Source: Pedobacter sp.
GTDB lineage: Bacteria > Bacteroidota > Bacteroidia > Sphingobacteriales > Sphingobacteriaceae
Direction: 5' to 3'
Assembly: GCF_031119335.1 (NCBI RefSeq)
Contig: NZ_JAVHXT010000005.1
Coordinates: 186,001 to 250,000 of the forward strand
Length of the DNA: 64,000 bases
Shown: piece after piece, positions 14,407 through 23,962 of the stretch
Layout of the letters: the number at the start of each line of letters is the position of its first letter
Position numbering within the stretch: position 1 is the first letter of the stretch
Translations under genes and position numbers: made by a program
The notes under the pieces: generated by a model
What the model saw: the letters and a program-made list of their open reading frames with translations, nothing else
Told to the model about the DNA's origin: nothing
Database searches by the model: none

Positions 14407-17400
14407 ATATGCTAAGTTAGGTGCCAACCACCTTTCTACTTCTTCTACCTCTAAACTCTTTCTTACTGCATAATCTTCTATTTGCTCTTTGGTAATTTTC
14501 CCTAAACCAAAATATCTTGATTCTGGATGTGAGAAATAAAAGCCACTTACCGCAGCAGTTGGATACATGGCATAACTTTCGGTAATGCGTAATCCAATTT
14601 TTTCTTCCGCTTCTAGCAAGGCAAATAAAGTTCCTTTTTCGGTATGCTCCGGACAAGCTGGGTAACCTGGCGCTGGACGAATACCAACATATTGTTCCTT
14701 AATCAAATCTTCGTTAGAGAAATGCTCGTCTTTGGCGTAGCCCCAGTAATCCTTACGTACCAATTCATGCAGTTTTTCAGCAAAGGCTTCTGCTAAACGA
14801 TCGGCCAAGGCTTTCACCATGATACTGTTGTAATCGTCGAAGTTCTTTTCGTATTCAGCAACTAAATCATCGCAGCCAATACCAGCTGTTAAAGCAAAAC
14901 CACCAAAGTAATCTTGTTTACCACTGCCTTCGGGTGAAATAAAATCAGACAAAGCATAGTAAGGTTGTCCGTCCACTTTCTCTGCCTGTTGGCGCAAAGT
15001 ATGGATGGTTACCCACTCAGAATTCCCATTTTTCAGTTCTGCGGTTTTTGTTAACTGAGCACTTGGAACTGCCAACTGGATGTCATCGCCTATGGCTTGT
15101 GCTGGCCAAAAACCGAACACTGCTTTTGCTTTTAGCAACTTTTCATCCACAATTCGTTTTAACAAGGTCTGCGCATCATCATAAAGCTTTTTCGCTTCAT
15201 CACCTACATTCTTATCTTCAAAAATACGAGGGTAACTGCCACGCAACTCCCAAGTATGGAAAAAAGGTGTCCAATCGATATAAGGAACCAGTTCTTCCAA
15301 AGGAAAATCTTCTAACACTTTGGTTCCTGTAAAGGTTGGAGCAGGTGCTACTTGTGCTAAATCTATGTGGAATTTATTTTCTCTAGCCTCTTCCAAAGTT
15401 TTGAAGCGTTTATCCGAACGTTTGTTCAAATGTGCTTCACGTGCTTTATCGTATTCTGTTTTGATTTGCGAGATGTATCCCTCACGTAATTCGCCATTCA
15501 TTAAGGTGCTACAAACGGTTACACTTCTTGAGGCATCTAACACGTGAATTGCCGGACCAGAGTAATTTGGTGCAATTTTCACTGCCGCATGTATCCTCGA
15601 AGTAGTTGCCCCACCCACAATTAACGGAATGGTAAAACCTTCACGTTCCATTTCTTTGGCAAAATGCACCATTTCATCTAGTGAAGGTGTAATCAACCCA
15701 CTTAAACCGATAATATCGGCATTAATTTCTTTAGCTTTTTTGATGATTTCTTGTGCAGGAACCATCACGCCCATATCTACAATTTCGAAGTTATTACAAG
15801 CTAAAACTACCCCGACAATATTCTTTCCAATATCATGAACATCGCCTTTTACAGTGGCAAGTAATATTCTACCAGCAGCCCCTCCCGGCCTCCCCTGAGG
15901 GGAGGAGTTTTGGCTAGTGCTAGCTAATTCTTTTTGTGCTTTTATTGATGGCCTGCTTTGTAATGCGAAGACTAACTTGTTTAATGTATTATCAGTATCA
16001 AATAGAACTTCTTCATTAGTAAACCTGATTACTTCGTAACCTTCTTCCTGTAGCCAAGTTGTTCTTTCTTCATCAGATATCTTATTTTCTGGTAATTGGT
16101 GAATTAGACCGTCTATTTCTACTACTAACTTCCGATCTAAACAGACCAAATCAGCTATATATTGCCCAATGATGTGTTGTCTTCTAAACTTGTATCCTTC
16201 TAGTTGTTTACTTCTTACCAACTGCCACATCACATTTTCAGCTTCTGTTGGGGTAGACCTATGTTTCAAAGAAAATTCCTTTAAAATTGGATAAAGCATA
16301 GGATCGGCAGTGTGGTAGTTCGGCGATTTGCTCTCCTCTCCCTCAGGGAGAGGTTGGGAGAGGGCTTTTTTCTCTTCCTCAATGAACGGTAACAAATAAG
16401 CCACCGCTTTTTTCATCACCCTAGCAGATTTTACCACCTGAGGTAAGAACATTTTTCCAGCACCAAACAAATCGCCTACGATGTTCATTCCGTCCATCAA
16501 AGGGCCTTCTATCACTTGAATTGGTCTTGGATATTTCTGACGGGCTTCCTCTACATCATCATCCAAAAACTCAACAATTCCTTTTACTAAGGAATGTGAT
16601 AATCTTTCTTCTACAGTACCTTGTCGCCAAGCTTCGTCTTTAACGATAACTTTACCTTTATTTTTTACCGTTTCGGCAAATTCTACTAGCCTTTCAGTGG
16701 CATCATCTCTACGGTTTAACAGTACGTCCTCTACTCGTTCTAAAAGCTCGGGCTCAATTTCTTGATAAACCTCCAACATCCCGGCATTCACAATTCCCAT
16801 ATCCAAACCGGCGTGAATGGCATGGTACAAAAATGCCGAGTGCATGGCTTCACGCACTACATTGTTTCCCCTAAAAGAGAAAGAAATATTAGACACCCCA
16901 CCGCTAACTTTGGCATGGGGTAAATTTTGTTTAATCCAACGGGTAGCTTCGATAAAATCTACCGCATAATTGTTATGTTCTTCTAAACCTGTCGCTACTG
17001 TTAAAATATTCGGGTCGAAGATGATATCCTGTGGAGGGAAACCAATTTCATCGACCAAAATGCGATAACTGCGGCTACAGATTTCTACCCTACGTTCGTA
17101 ATTATCTGCCTGACCTTGTTCATCAAACGCCATTACCACTACCGCGGCACCGTAACGCATAATTTTACGGGCATTGGCTCTGAAAATTTCCTCTCCTTCT
17201 TTTAAGGATATGGAGTTAACAATACCTTTTCCTTGCAAACATTTCAATCCCGCTTCGATTACCGTCCATTTTGAAGAATCGACCATGATGGGCAGTTTGG
17301 CAATATCAGGTTCCGAAGCAATTAAATTCAGGAACTTGGTCATCGCCGCTTCACTGTCAATCATCCCTTCATCCATATTTACATCGATGATTTGTGCACC

Positions 17401-18567
17401 ACCTTCTACTTGTTGTAAAGCAACCGCTAAGGCAGCTTCGTAATCGCCTCCTAAAATCAGTTTAGAAAACTTTGGCGAACCTGTGATGTTGGTACGCTCA
17501 CCTACGTTTACGAAAATACTTTCTGGTGTGATGGTTACTGGTTCTAATCCGCTTAAGCGCAAATAAGGTGCAACCGTTGGTATTTTTCTTGGGCTCGATT
17601 TAGCAGCTTTTTTAGCGATACAGCCAATATGGTCTGGTGTAGTGCCACAACATCCGCCAACAATATTTACAAAACCCGAAATGATAAAATCATCTACCAA
17701 ATGCGCAGTTTCATGAGGCTGTTCGTCGTAAGCACCAAATTCGTTAGGCAAACCTGCATTTGGATAAGCAGAAACATAACAATTAGCTTTAGCCGCCAAT
17801 TCCTCAATATGTGGACGCATTTCTTTCGCTCCCAAAGCACAGTTAAAACCAATACTTAAGGGGTTTGCATGTGCAATAGAATTCAAAAATGCTTCTGCTG
17901 TTTGACCAGATAAAGTTCTACCGGAAGCATCGGTAATGGTACCCGAAATCATGATTTCAAGCTTTTTGCCCACCACTTCTTCATATTCTTTGATGGCAGC
18001 AATGGCCACTTTTGCATTTAAGGTGTCAAAGATGGTTTCTATCAACAGAACATCCGAACCGCCATCTACTAAACCTCTAATTTGTTCGTAGTAGGCATCG
18101 TAAAGTTCTTCGTAAGAAATAGCTCTAAAACCTGGGTCGTTTACATCTGGAGAAAGTGAAAGCGTACGGTTTGTTGGACCAATTGCACCAGCTACAAAAC
18201 ATTTCCTATCAGGATTTTTAGTCATGAACTCCAAAGCAGCTTCTTTGGCAATTTTAGCACCTTCGTAACTCAATTCGTAGCTCAATTCTTCCATTCCATA
18301 ATCTGCCATGGATATGCGTTGCGTACTAAAGGTATTGGTTTCAATAATATCAGCCCCTGCTGCCAAATATTCGGTATGGATGGCCTTGATAATATCTGGG
18401 CGTGTGAGGTTCAACAAATCGTTATTACCTTTTACATCAGAAGTATGATTTGCAAAGCGTTCGCCTCTAAAATCTTCTTCGGTTAGGGTATAACGTTGTA
18501 TCATGGTACCCATGGCACCATCTATAATTAAAATACGTTTTTCTAGTTCTTCTCTAATGCTACTCAT
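14404..18567 (-). CDS. metH: Cobalamin-dependent methionine synthase with an in-frame DUF559 insertion
   Basis: A 1387-residue MetH, about 160 longer than usual. Order: homocysteine domain (zinc Cys243, Cys306, Cys307), pterin domain ('[15 protein letters not shown]'), cap helix bundle ('[21 protein letters not shown]'-type, split here), B12 fold (DVHDIG at 909-914, His911 the cobalt ligand), and SAM reactivation domain ('[15 protein letters not shown]'). Residues ~736-896 are foreign: a DUF559 endonuclease domain with palindrome-encoded edges sits in the linker between cap and B12 fold. All MetH catalytic motifs are intact, so the enzyme may still work. Preceded by a SAM-I riboswitch; metF follows. 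Confidence 0.96.
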   Translation of the reverse strand: MSSIREELEKRILIIDGAMGTMIQRYTLTEEDFRGERFANHTSDVKGNNDLLNLTRPDIIKAIHTEYLAAGADIIETNTFSTQRISMADYGMEELSYELSYEGAKIAKEAALEFMTKNPDRKCFVAGAIGPTNRTLSLSPDVNDPGFRAISYEELYDAYYEQIRGLVDGGSDVLLIETIFDTLNAKVAIAAIKEYEEVVGKKLEIMISGTITDASGRTLSGQTAEAFLNSIAHANPLSIGFNCALGAKEMRPHIEELAAKANCYVSAYPNAGLPNEFGAYDEQPHETAHLVDDFIISGFVNIVGGCCGTTPDHIGCIAKKAAKSSPRKIPTVAPYLRLSGLEPVTITPESIFVNVGERTNITGSPKFSKLILGGDYEAALAVALQQVEGGAQIIDVNMDEGMIDSEAAMTKFLNLIASEPDIAKLPIMVDSSKWTVIEAGLKCLQGKGIVNSISLKEGEEIFRANARKIMRYGAAVVVMAFDEQGQADNYERRVEICSRSYRILVDEIGFPPQDIIFDPNILTVATGLEEHNNYAVDFIEATRWIKQNLPHAKVSGGVSNISFSFRGNNVVREAMHSAFLYHAIHAGLDMGIVNAGMLEVYQEIEPELLERVEDVLLNRRDDATERLVEFAETVKNKGKVIVKDEAWRQGTVEERLSHSLVKGIVEFLDDDVEEARQKYPRPIQVIEGPLMDGMNIVGDLFGAGKMFLPQVVKSARVMKKAVAYLLPFIEEEKKALSQPLPEGEESKSPNYHTADPMLYPILKEFSLKHRSTPTEAENVMWQLVRSKQLEGYKFRRQHIIGQYIADLVCLDRKLVVEIDGLIHQLPENKISDEERTTWLQEEGYEVIRFTNEEVLFDTDNTLNKLVFALQSRPSIKAQKELASTSQNSSPQGRPGGAAGRILLATVKGDVHDIGKNIVGVVLACNNFEIVDMGVMVPAQEIIKKAKEINADIIGLSGLITPSLDEMVHFAKEMEREGFTIPLIVGGATTSRIHAAVKIAPNYSGPAIHVLDASRSVTVCSTLMNGELREGYISQIKTEYDKAREAHLNKRSDKRFKTLEEARENKFHIDLAQVAPAPTFTGTKVLEDFPLEELVPYIDWTPFFHTWELRGSYPRIFEDKNVGDEAKKLYDDAQTLLKRIVDEKLLKAKAVFGFWPAQAIGDDIQLAVPSAQLTKTAELKNGNSEWVTIHTLRQQAEKVDGQPYYALSDFISPEGSGKQDYFGGFALTAGIGCDDLVAEYEKNFDDYNSIMVKALADRLAEAFAEKLHELVRKDYWGYAKDEHFSNEDLIKEQYVGIRPAPGYPACPEHTEKGTLFALLEAEEKIGLRITESYAMYPTAAVSGFYFSHPESRYFGLGKITKEQIEDYAVRKSLEVEEVERWLAPNLAY
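15889..15905. repeat. Palindrome at the distal edge of the metH insert
   Basis: CCTCCCCT-G-AGGGGAGG, perfect 8-bp arms around one base. Translated as part of MetH just before the B12-binding fold. Confidence 0.88.
16335..16353. repeat. Palindrome at the proximal edge of the metH insert
   Basis: CCTCTCCCT-C-AGGGAGAGG, perfect 9-bp arms around one base, next to a second GGGAGAGGG word (16356-16364). Translated immediately after the cap domain of MetH. Confidence 0.88.
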
Positions 18568-18570
18568 TCA

Positions 18571-18620
18571 GTATTGCGTATTGCGATTTGCGTATAGAGA
18601 CATATCGCAATACGCAATAC
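18571..18620. repeat. ATTGCGTATTGCG hairpin between riboswitch and metH start
   Basis: 17-base arms 18571-18587 and 18604-18620 pair perfectly with a 16-base loop. It ends 3 bases before the metH ATG, where a ribosome must bind. Same repeat as at 2700-2757 upstream of comB. Confidence 0.9.
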
Positions 18621-18678
18621 GCTTTACTCAAATCTATTAGCTTACTCTAAAAGTATTGGAATTGGTTGTTCCCTTAAA

Positions 18679-18777
18679 CTTATCTTCTCCCGATAAAATC
18701 GGGATAGAAATTAGCACCTTGTTGGCACAGGTTGCTAAGACTTCGTTGGGTCTAATCCCTCCGTCTTTCTTAATAAG
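18679..18777 (-). promoter_or_regulatory. SAM-I (S-box) riboswitch of metH-metF
   Basis: On the minus strand the conserved core can be read in order: P1 5' strand CTTATT, GGAGGGATTAGACCC, GAAGTCTTAGCAACC, then AAGGTGCTAATTTC, a CCCGATTTTATCGGG hairpin (P4), and GATAAG closing P1. This is the standard S-box layout. It starts at or just after the inferred transcription start and lies 112 bases before metH, the expected target. The downstream expression platform is not a clear terminator; a strong repeat hairpin sits next to the start codon instead, so translational control is possible. Confidence 0.92.
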
Positions 18778-18782
18778 CAATG

Positions 18783-18814
18783 CAAAGGTGCAACATCCGC
18801 TTATCATTTCCAAA
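18783..18814 (-). promoter_or_regulatory. Putative metH promoter
   Basis: On the minus strand a TTTG box (18811-18814) precedes CACCTTTG (18783-18790) with exactly 20 bases between. Transcription would then begin at the very start of the riboswitch, which supports both calls. Confidence 0.6.
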
Positions 18815-18845
18815 AATATCAGTAACACAACCAAATAAAATTACA

Positions 18846-18871
18846 AAGGCCACGCAAAATTGCACGGCCTT
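18846..18871 (-). terminator. Terminator after the Bax inhibitor-1 gene
   Basis: AAGGCC / GGCCTT arms with an inner GCA/TGC pair, 25 bases after the stop at 18896. On the minus strand it is followed by TTTGTAATTTTATTT. Confidence 0.65.
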
Positions 18872-18895
18872 CGATATAAAATTTTGTTTTGGAGC

Positions 18896-19633
18896 TTATC
18901 TTCTGTCTCCGAAAATCCTTAACAACGATAAGAATAAGTTAATAAATGTGATGTAAAGCGATAAAGCGCCCATCAAAGCTAGCTTTTTACTATCAGCTAA
19001 TGCGATTTCATTTCCATTCTCATCCAATCCTTCTCCAATCCTTTTAATTTCTTGCACTTTGTAAGCGGTTAAAGCAGTAAACACAGCCACACCAATAAAG
19101 CCTAAGATATAGCCTAAAGTATCGCTACCAATAAAGAAGTTGATTACGCTTACTACAACTAATCCAATTACAGCAGCCATTAAAATAGGTCCAAATCTAC
19201 TTAAGTCAACATCTGTAGTGTAGCCCATAACCGCCATTACTGCAAAAATGATGGCCGCAGCCACAAAACAAATCGCAATAGATGCAGCGGTGTAGATCAA
19301 CAACACGAAGCCTAGCATCACCCCTGTTAAAATAGAATATAACAGAAAAATACCTATCAAAGCTGGATAAGACAATCTTTGCATTGCAGCTCCCATGATC
19401 ATTACTAAGCCTAGCGGAGCAAATATTGCGATATAACCTAAAGCAGTAAACCCTCTGTCGCCTACTAACATTGATAGAATACCTGGAGAATTAACTAATA
19501 CAAATGCAGAAACACTAGATACAGCTAGTGCTACAAACATCCACATGAAAACGTTAGCAAAGAATTTTTTAGAAACAGAACGCTGTTGTACAAAAACCGA
19601 GTCGTTCTGATATTGATAATTTTGTTGTTCCAT
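18896..19633 (-). CDS. Bax inhibitor-1 / YccA family membrane protein
   Basis: A 245-residue integral membrane protein with seven hydrophobic segments, for example 'FFANVFMWMFVALAVSSVSAFVL', 'GYIAIFAPLGLVMIMG' and 'IGVAVFTALTAYKVQEIK'. The last of these, with the following charged loop and the terminal helix 'LALMGALSLYITFINLFLSLLRIFGDRR', is the typical BI-1/YccA C-terminus. Bacterial members are thought to be pH-sensitive calcium leak channels or modulators of FtsH. Single gene, own terminator. Family sure, function not. Confidence 0.94.
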   Translation of the reverse strand: MEQQNYQYQNDSVFVQQRSVSKKFFANVFMWMFVALAVSSVSAFVLVNSPGILSMLVGDRGFTALGYIAIFAPLGLVMIMGAAMQRLSYPALIGIFLLYSILTGVMLGFVLLIYTAASIAICFVAAAIIFAVMAVMGYTTDVDLSRFGPILMAAVIGLVVVSVINFFIGSDTLGYILGFIGVAVFTALTAYKVQEIKRIGEGLDENGNEIALADSKKLALMGALSLYITFINLFLSLLRIFGDRR

Positions 19634-19670
19634 AGTTAATTTAAATTGGTTAACGGATAAAAATACAATT

Positions 19671-20237
19671 TTAGTTTAATCTTTTTGTCAGCAATTCCTC
19701 AACTTTTTTGTAAAACTGTAGTGGCTTAAGCTTTCTCCACTGCAATTCGTCGAGCTCGCCGCCAAAATTAATATAATAATCTATATTGTTTTCTCGAAAT
19801 TCTCGAATAACATGCTCATTAAAATTAATGCCTGCTATCCAACCATCTTCTACATCTTGGAACCACTCTTCGTAATAGCTATCATCAGAAGCATGAAAGT
19901 TCAAAACATTTTCTCCTATAAGGATAAATTTATTGATGCCTTCGTCAACCATCAATTCTAAAATTTCCCTTTTCAAAATCATGATATCATTGGTAATGGC
20001 ATCATTCCATTCGCCAATAAATTCGATAATGGCATATTGCCTATCATAATCTACATACAGTACTTTAATGTAAAGCGTATTAGAACCGAAGGTATCCCAT
20101 TGTGGATGAATAAGAAAATTATAGAGTTGTTTATCGTAGTAAAACTCCGAGTATTCGGTTTCGTAAAAAGGAGAACGCTCATCTTCAGCAGCAATATAAT
20201 CGTCTCTCCACTGATAAAATGGTTCTATCTCGTGCAT
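19671..20237 (-). CDS. Conserved hypothetical protein, acidic, soluble
   Basis: A 188-residue acidic protein with no signal peptide or membrane segment. It is rich in Tyr, Trp and Asp/Glu ('YQWRDDYIAAEDERSPFYE', 'EEWFQDVEDGWIAGINF') and alternates short strands and helices. I recognise no catalytic motif. Its 3' end lies 37 bases from the BI-1 gene start on the same strand, so the two may be co-transcribed. Probably a Bacteroidota-restricted protein. Start at 20237 (MHEIEPFYQW) is the only reasonable ATG. Confidence 0.8.
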   Translation of the reverse strand: MHEIEPFYQWRDDYIAAEDERSPFYETEYSEFYYDKQLYNFLIHPQWDTFGSNTLYIKVLYVDYDRQYAIIEFIGEWNDAITNDIMILKREILELMVDEGINKFILIGENVLNFHASDDSYYEEWFQDVEDGWIAGINFNEHVIREFRENNIDYYINFGGELDELQWRKLKPLQFYKKVEELLTKRLN

Positions 20238-20284
20238 GAAACAAAATTACGATTTTAGAATTACGAAATTAGCTTAAAAAAACA

Positions 20285-20332
20285 AGCCACAGATACACAG
20301 ATATTTCAATTAAAATCCATGTATCTGTGGCT
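20285..20332. terminator. Palindromic CCACAGATAC repeat acting as terminator
   Basis: AGCCACAGATAC (20285-20296) pairs perfectly with 20321-20332. It lies just past murQ on its strand. A related hairpin (CCACATAGATACATAG) is at 40386-40430, so this is a small dispersed family. Confidence 0.7.
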
Positions 20333-20369
20333 AGATATTTGAAATTAGGCTTAAGCCGAACTCGTAAAT

Positions 20370-21173
20370 CTATTTGCTTGCTTCTACGGCTTTACGAACG
20401 CTTCCGTATTTAATTAAAAGTTCAGCGGCCTGTGCTTCGTCGATGTTTAATTCTTCCATCACCATGTGGGTGCCTCTATCTACCAACTTGTGGTTAGTTA
20501 ATTGCATATCCACCATCTTATTTCCCTTAACACGACCTAATTGGATCATTACAGTTGTACTTAGCATATTTAATACTAATTTTTGTGCAGTGCCAGATTT
20601 CATACGGGTAGAACCTGTCAAAAACTCTGGACCTACCACTACTTCAACCGGAAAATCAGACTCGGCAACAACCGGACCGCCTTCGTTACAAATGATACAA
20701 CCGGTAAGCACGCCCTGCTGACGAGCAGTATTTAAACCACCCACCACATAAGGCGTAGTACCCGATGCAGCCAAACCCACCAAACAGTCTTTCTCGTTAA
20801 TATCGTACTCTTGTAAATCTTTCCAAGCTTGTACGGCATCATCTTCTGCAAACTCTACTGCTTTGCGAATGGCTGTATCTCCACCAGCAATAATACCTAC
20901 TACCCAGTCAAATGGTACACCAAAAGTTGGTGGACACTCAGAAGCATCTACTACACCTAAACGGCCACTAGTGCCAGCACCAATGTAAAATAACCTACCA
21001 CCCTTTTTCATCCGTTCAGCTACCGCTGTAGCTAATTTCTCGATTTGGGGTAAAGCTTTTTCAACAGCTAGAGGAACTAATTTATCCTCGTTGTTAATGC
21101 CTTCTAAAACTTCCATTACAGACATTTTATCGATGTCTTTATATTTCGATTCCTGCTCGGTTACTCTTTTCAT
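20370..21173 (-). CDS. murQ: N-acetylmuramic acid 6-phosphate etherase
   Basis: A 267-residue SIS-domain lyase that cleaves the lactyl ether of MurNAc-6-P to give GlcNAc-6-P, a step in recycling of cell-wall sugars. Diagnostic motifs: 'LFYIGAGTSGRLGVVDASE' with the catalytic Glu, 'PPTFGVP', 'GLAASGTTPYVVGG', and 'GPEFLTGSTRMKSGTAQK'. N-terminus 'TEQESKYKDIDKMS' is typical. No other recycling gene is adjacent, although the nearby protease and GHL10 enzyme also act on the envelope. Length is at the short end of the family. Confidence 0.96.
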   Translation of the reverse strand: MKRVTEQESKYKDIDKMSVMEVLEGINNEDKLVPLAVEKALPQIEKLATAVAERMKKGGRLFYIGAGTSGRLGVVDASECPPTFGVPFDWVVGIIAGGDTAIRKAVEFAEDDAVQAWKDLQEYDINEKDCLVGLAASGTTPYVVGGLNTARQQGVLTGCIICNEGGPVVAESDFPVEVVVGPEFLTGSTRMKSGTAQKLVLNMLSTTVMIQLGRVKGNKMVDMQLTNHKLVDRGTHMVMEELNIDEAQAAELLIKYGSVRKAVEASK

Positions 21174-21314
21174 TTAAATGATTTGATTCGTTATACTCCT
21201 ACAAATTTGCAAAAAACCGCAATTTATTGCAAGAGTTTTCAAATATCGGCATAAATTATTAAAAAACTAAATTGTAATTTATTCGTTCTTTTATATATAG
21301 AAGCTAATTTTTAG

Positions 21315-21322
21315 TAACTTTG
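21315..21322 (+). promoter_or_regulatory. Possible -7 box of the S41 peptidase gene
   Basis: TAACTTTG fits TAnnTTTG and lies 14 bases before the start codon. No -33 TTTG is found at 20-21 bases, so it is only suggestive. Confidence 0.4.
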
Positions 21323-21336
21323 CCTTAACAAAACTA

Positions 21337-22947
21337 ATGAAAAAAAGTACCCGTCTTAACTTATTGATTGCGTTAGCCTATTGCATAACGTTAATTGGGG
21401 GTATGTTTTTGGGCTACAAATTCTTAAAAGACCAAGGTTTTCAGGTTCAAAAAGATGTTAAATACGCTAATACCGAAGAAGAAAAGGTAGAAGATATTAT
21501 CCATCTAATTAAAAAAAAATATGTTGATGATATTAATGCGGACAACTTAAAACACTTGCCCATTGATAGTCTTTTGCATCAACTAGATCCACATAGTGCA
21601 TACCTGCCACCTACCGAAGCCTTCGAACTTTCTGAAGCTTTAGAAGGCAATTTTGAGGGGGTGGGTGTTGAATATTATATCCTTAACGATACTTTACTGG
21701 TTACCAATGTAGTAAAAGATGGCCCCGCATTTTTAAGCGGCCTTAAGCAAGGCGATAAAATTCTTAAAGTAGATACCACCGTAGTAAGCGGACGTATGTT
21801 GCCTCGATCGCAGATGATGGGCAGGATAAAAGGCAAAAAAGGCACCTCGGTTCAGTTAACCGTTTTGCATCCGGGCACTACCACACCTATAACCTTAAAC
21901 GTGAAACGTGGCAAGGTAGAAGTAAGCAGTATTGATGCCGCCTACATGATGAACCAAGAAACTGCTTATATCAGAATTGGCAAATTTGGCGCTACTACAG
22001 ATACAGACTTCGGCAATGCTGTAAAAAATCTTAAGGTAAAAGGGATGAAGAAAATGGTGTTGGATTTAAGGGATAATGGCGGTGGCTATCTTACCGCAGC
22101 TACCTCTTTGGCTAACCAGTTCTTCCCAGAGAATAAATTAATTGTTTATACGCAAGGCAAGCACGACCCTCGTACCGACTATTTCACCACTGGCGGAGGA
22201 GAATTTGAGCAAGGTAAATTGGCTGTGCTAATTAACGAAAATTCGGCTTCGGCCAGTGAAATTTTTGCTGGTGCCATACAAGATTTAAATAGAGGCGTAA
22301 TTATTGGCCGCCGCTCATTTGGTAAAGGTTTAGTGCAAGAGCAATTTGCGTTTGAAGATGGCTCGGCAGTAAATTTAACCATTGCCCGTTACTATACACC
22401 ATCGGGAAGGAGTATTCAAAAACCTTACAAAAAAGGATATAAAGCTTATCAGCAAGAGATAGAAGAAAGACTGAATAACGGAGAACTTACGGCAGAATCT
22501 GAAAAAGCTGACAGCCTATTGAGCAATATGCCCTATATCACCAAAGATGGTAAAAAAGTTTTTGCAGGGGGTGGCATTCAACCAGATATTTACGTTAAGT
22601 TAGATACTGTAGGTTACAATAAGTTTTACGCCACTTTATTGCAGAAGAAAATATTTATCGACTTTGTTTTTGAAACTTTAGCAGACAGATACACCTCTGA
22701 TTACCTAAATAGAGCGGTTAATGTTTTCAATATCTCGGATAGAGATTATGTTGATTTCTTAAAATTTGTAGAAAGCAGGAAAATCCCTATTGACACCAAA
22801 CAGTTAATTCCGGCTAAGCCATTAATCTATAAAAACTTAAAATTAATGCTTTACAAGTATTATTTAGGTGATAGTGGCTATTTCAAAGCGCATAACCAAA
22901 GCGACCCAATGATTAAACAGGCGCTAGGTTACTTGGCATCCAATTAA
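21337..22947 (+). CDS. C-terminal processing protease (S41, CtpA/Prc-like)
   Basis: A 536-residue periplasmic serine protease. The N-terminus has a membrane anchor or signal (LLIALAYCITLIGGMFLG). A PDZ domain (around 'GVGVEYYILNDTLLVTNVVKDGPAFLSGLKQGD') precedes the S41 core. The Ser-Lys dyad is clear: Ser305 in 'NENSASASEIFAGA' and Lys330 in 'RRSFGKGLVQ', 25 residues apart as in Prc. These enzymes trim the C-termini of envelope proteins. The last ~130 residues are an extra helical region common in Bacteroidota members. It converges with, and overlaps by 4 bases, the next gene. Confidence 0.95.
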   Translation: MKKSTRLNLLIALAYCITLIGGMFLGYKFLKDQGFQVQKDVKYANTEEEKVEDIIHLIKKKYVDDINADNLKHLPIDSLLHQLDPHSAYLPPTEAFELSEALEGNFEGVGVEYYILNDTLLVTNVVKDGPAFLSGLKQGDKILKVDTTVVSGRMLPRSQMMGRIKGKKGTSVQLTVLHPGTTTPITLNVKRGKVEVSSIDAAYMMNQETAYIRIGKFGATTDTDFGNAVKNLKVKGMKKMVLDLRDNGGGYLTAATSLANQFFPENKLIVYTQGKHDPRTDYFTTGGGEFEQGKLAVLINENSASASEIFAGAIQDLNRGVIIGRRSFGKGLVQEQFAFEDGSAVNLTIARYYTPSGRSIQKPYKKGYKAYQQEIEERLNNGELTAESEKADSLLSNMPYITKDGKKVFAGGGIQPDIYVKLDTVGYNKFYATLLQKKIFIDFVFETLADRYTSDYLNRAVNVFNISDRDYVDFLKFVESRKIPIDTKQLIPAKPLIYKNLKLMLYKYYLGDSGYFKAHNQSDPMIKQALGYLASN

Positions 22948-23861
22948 TTTATTTTGTTAGCCTGTAACCAGTTTTTCAGGCGTTCAAACCAATCGTCTTT
23001 TGTGCTTTTATTATTTAGGCCAAAACCATGACCACCCTCTTGGTAAACATGTAGTTCTGCTGGCACAGCATTTTTAACCAAAGCCTCATTATATCTTAAA
23101 CTGTTTTGAACAGGTACAGTTTTATCGTTATTGGCATGCACCAAAAAAGTTAGCGGAGTTTGCGCAGTAACCTGTCTTTCTGAAGAAAAATATTTCTTTT
23201 GCTGCTCCGTAGGATTTTCACCCAATAGATTTTTTACAGAACCTGCGTGGGTGTAAATACCAAAGGTGATTACCGGATAAATTAAGATCGAGAAACTAGG
23301 TCTTAGGCTGATATTTTCTTGGTTTTCAATCTTCATATCTGCAAAATGAGTACTTGCGGTAGAAGCCAGATGGCCGCCCGCAGAAAAGCCCATGATACCA
23401 ACTTTGTTAGGATCTACACCAAAAGAAGCAGCATTTTTACGAACCAAATATATAGCCTGCAACGCATCTTGCAACGGGCCAGTACTTTTGTCCTTCATGA
23501 TCAAATCACTTGGCAAGCGATATTTCAGTACAAAAGCAGTAACTCCAATCTGTTGAAATTTCTTGGCCACATCATGTCCTTCTTTATCAATTGCCAAAAT
23601 ACCATAACCACCACCCGGACAAATAATTACTGCTGCACCGCTTGGCTTTGCCGCCTGATAAACATACAATTCTGGCTTAGTAACCTTACTTACTCGTACC
23701 ACTTTATCTTCACGTGCAGTTGTTTCTTCTATATAATCTACGGGTGTAGGTTTTGCTCCGGGAATAGCGCCACCATATAATGATATCGCTTGTTGTGCGT
23801 TAACATTCATCACGGTAAATAAAAGGAAAGTAAACAGTCCGAAGGCTTTAAATTGTTTCAT
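22944..23861 (-). CDS. Alpha/beta hydrolase, exported esterase (BD-FAE/acetylxylan esterase type)
   Basis: A 305-residue secreted hydrolase with a signal peptide (MKQFKAFGLFTFLLFTVMNVNAQQ). The oxyanion region 'AVIICPGGGYGILAIDKEG' and the nucleophile elbow 'GFSAGGHLAS' are present; the acid is probably Asp in 'VHANNDKTVPVQ' and the His in 'EGGHGFGL'. Relatives deacetylate xylan or hydrolyse feruloyl esters; the substrate here is not proven. Converges with the protease gene with a 4-base overlap. No polysaccharide-utilisation genes are adjacent. Confidence 0.9.
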   Translation of the reverse strand: MKQFKAFGLFTFLLFTVMNVNAQQAISLYGGAIPGAKPTPVDYIEETTAREDKVVRVSKVTKPELYVYQAAKPSGAAVIICPGGGYGILAIDKEGHDVAKKFQQIGVTAFVLKYRLPSDLIMKDKSTGPLQDALQAIYLVRKNAASFGVDPNKVGIMGFSAGGHLASTASTHFADMKIENQENISLRPSFSILIYPVITFGIYTHAGSVKNLLGENPTEQQKKYFSSERQVTAQTPLTFLVHANNDKTVPVQNSLRYNEALVKNAVPAELHVYQEGGHGFGLNNKSTKDDWFERLKNWLQANKIN

Positions 23862-23962
23862 TGTTAATTATTATATCGTTGGCACTAAATCTTAAAAATC
23901 AACATTTATTTATAATTATCAAACTATTACTGATAACTGACAACTAAAAACTGATAACTGAA

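Larger units (their letters stand above)
15880..16362 (-). mobile_element. DUF559 (Vsr-like) endonuclease domain inserted in metH
   Basis: 483 bases (161 codons) absent from normal MetH. The domain runs from '[19 protein letters not shown]' through '[19 protein letters not shown]', '[12 protein letters not shown]', '[18 protein letters not shown]'. The PD-(D/E)XK-like residues are present: Asp806, Glu817-x-Asp819, His823 (MetH numbering). Edges are translated palindromes: [10 protein letters not shown] on entry and [10 protein letters not shown] on exit. No intein splice residues are seen. I infer a homing-like or REP-mobilised unit; the family is known, the insertion event is my reading. Confidence 0.88.

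Noticed and set aside
15880..16362. MetH insert as an intein
   Set aside because: The N-edge lacks a Cys/Ser nucleophile, the C-edge lacks His-Asn followed by Cys/Ser/Thr, and no Hint-domain motifs are seen. Edges are palindrome translations.
18637..18834. 65-codon ORF upstream of metH
   Set aside because: It covers the SAM riboswitch core; the conservation seen there is RNA structure, not protein.
23319..23780. 153-codon plus-strand ORF inside the esterase gene
   Set aside because: Antisense to a gene with a complete catalytic triad and signal peptide; composition rich in Cys/His/Thr is typical of a shadow frame.
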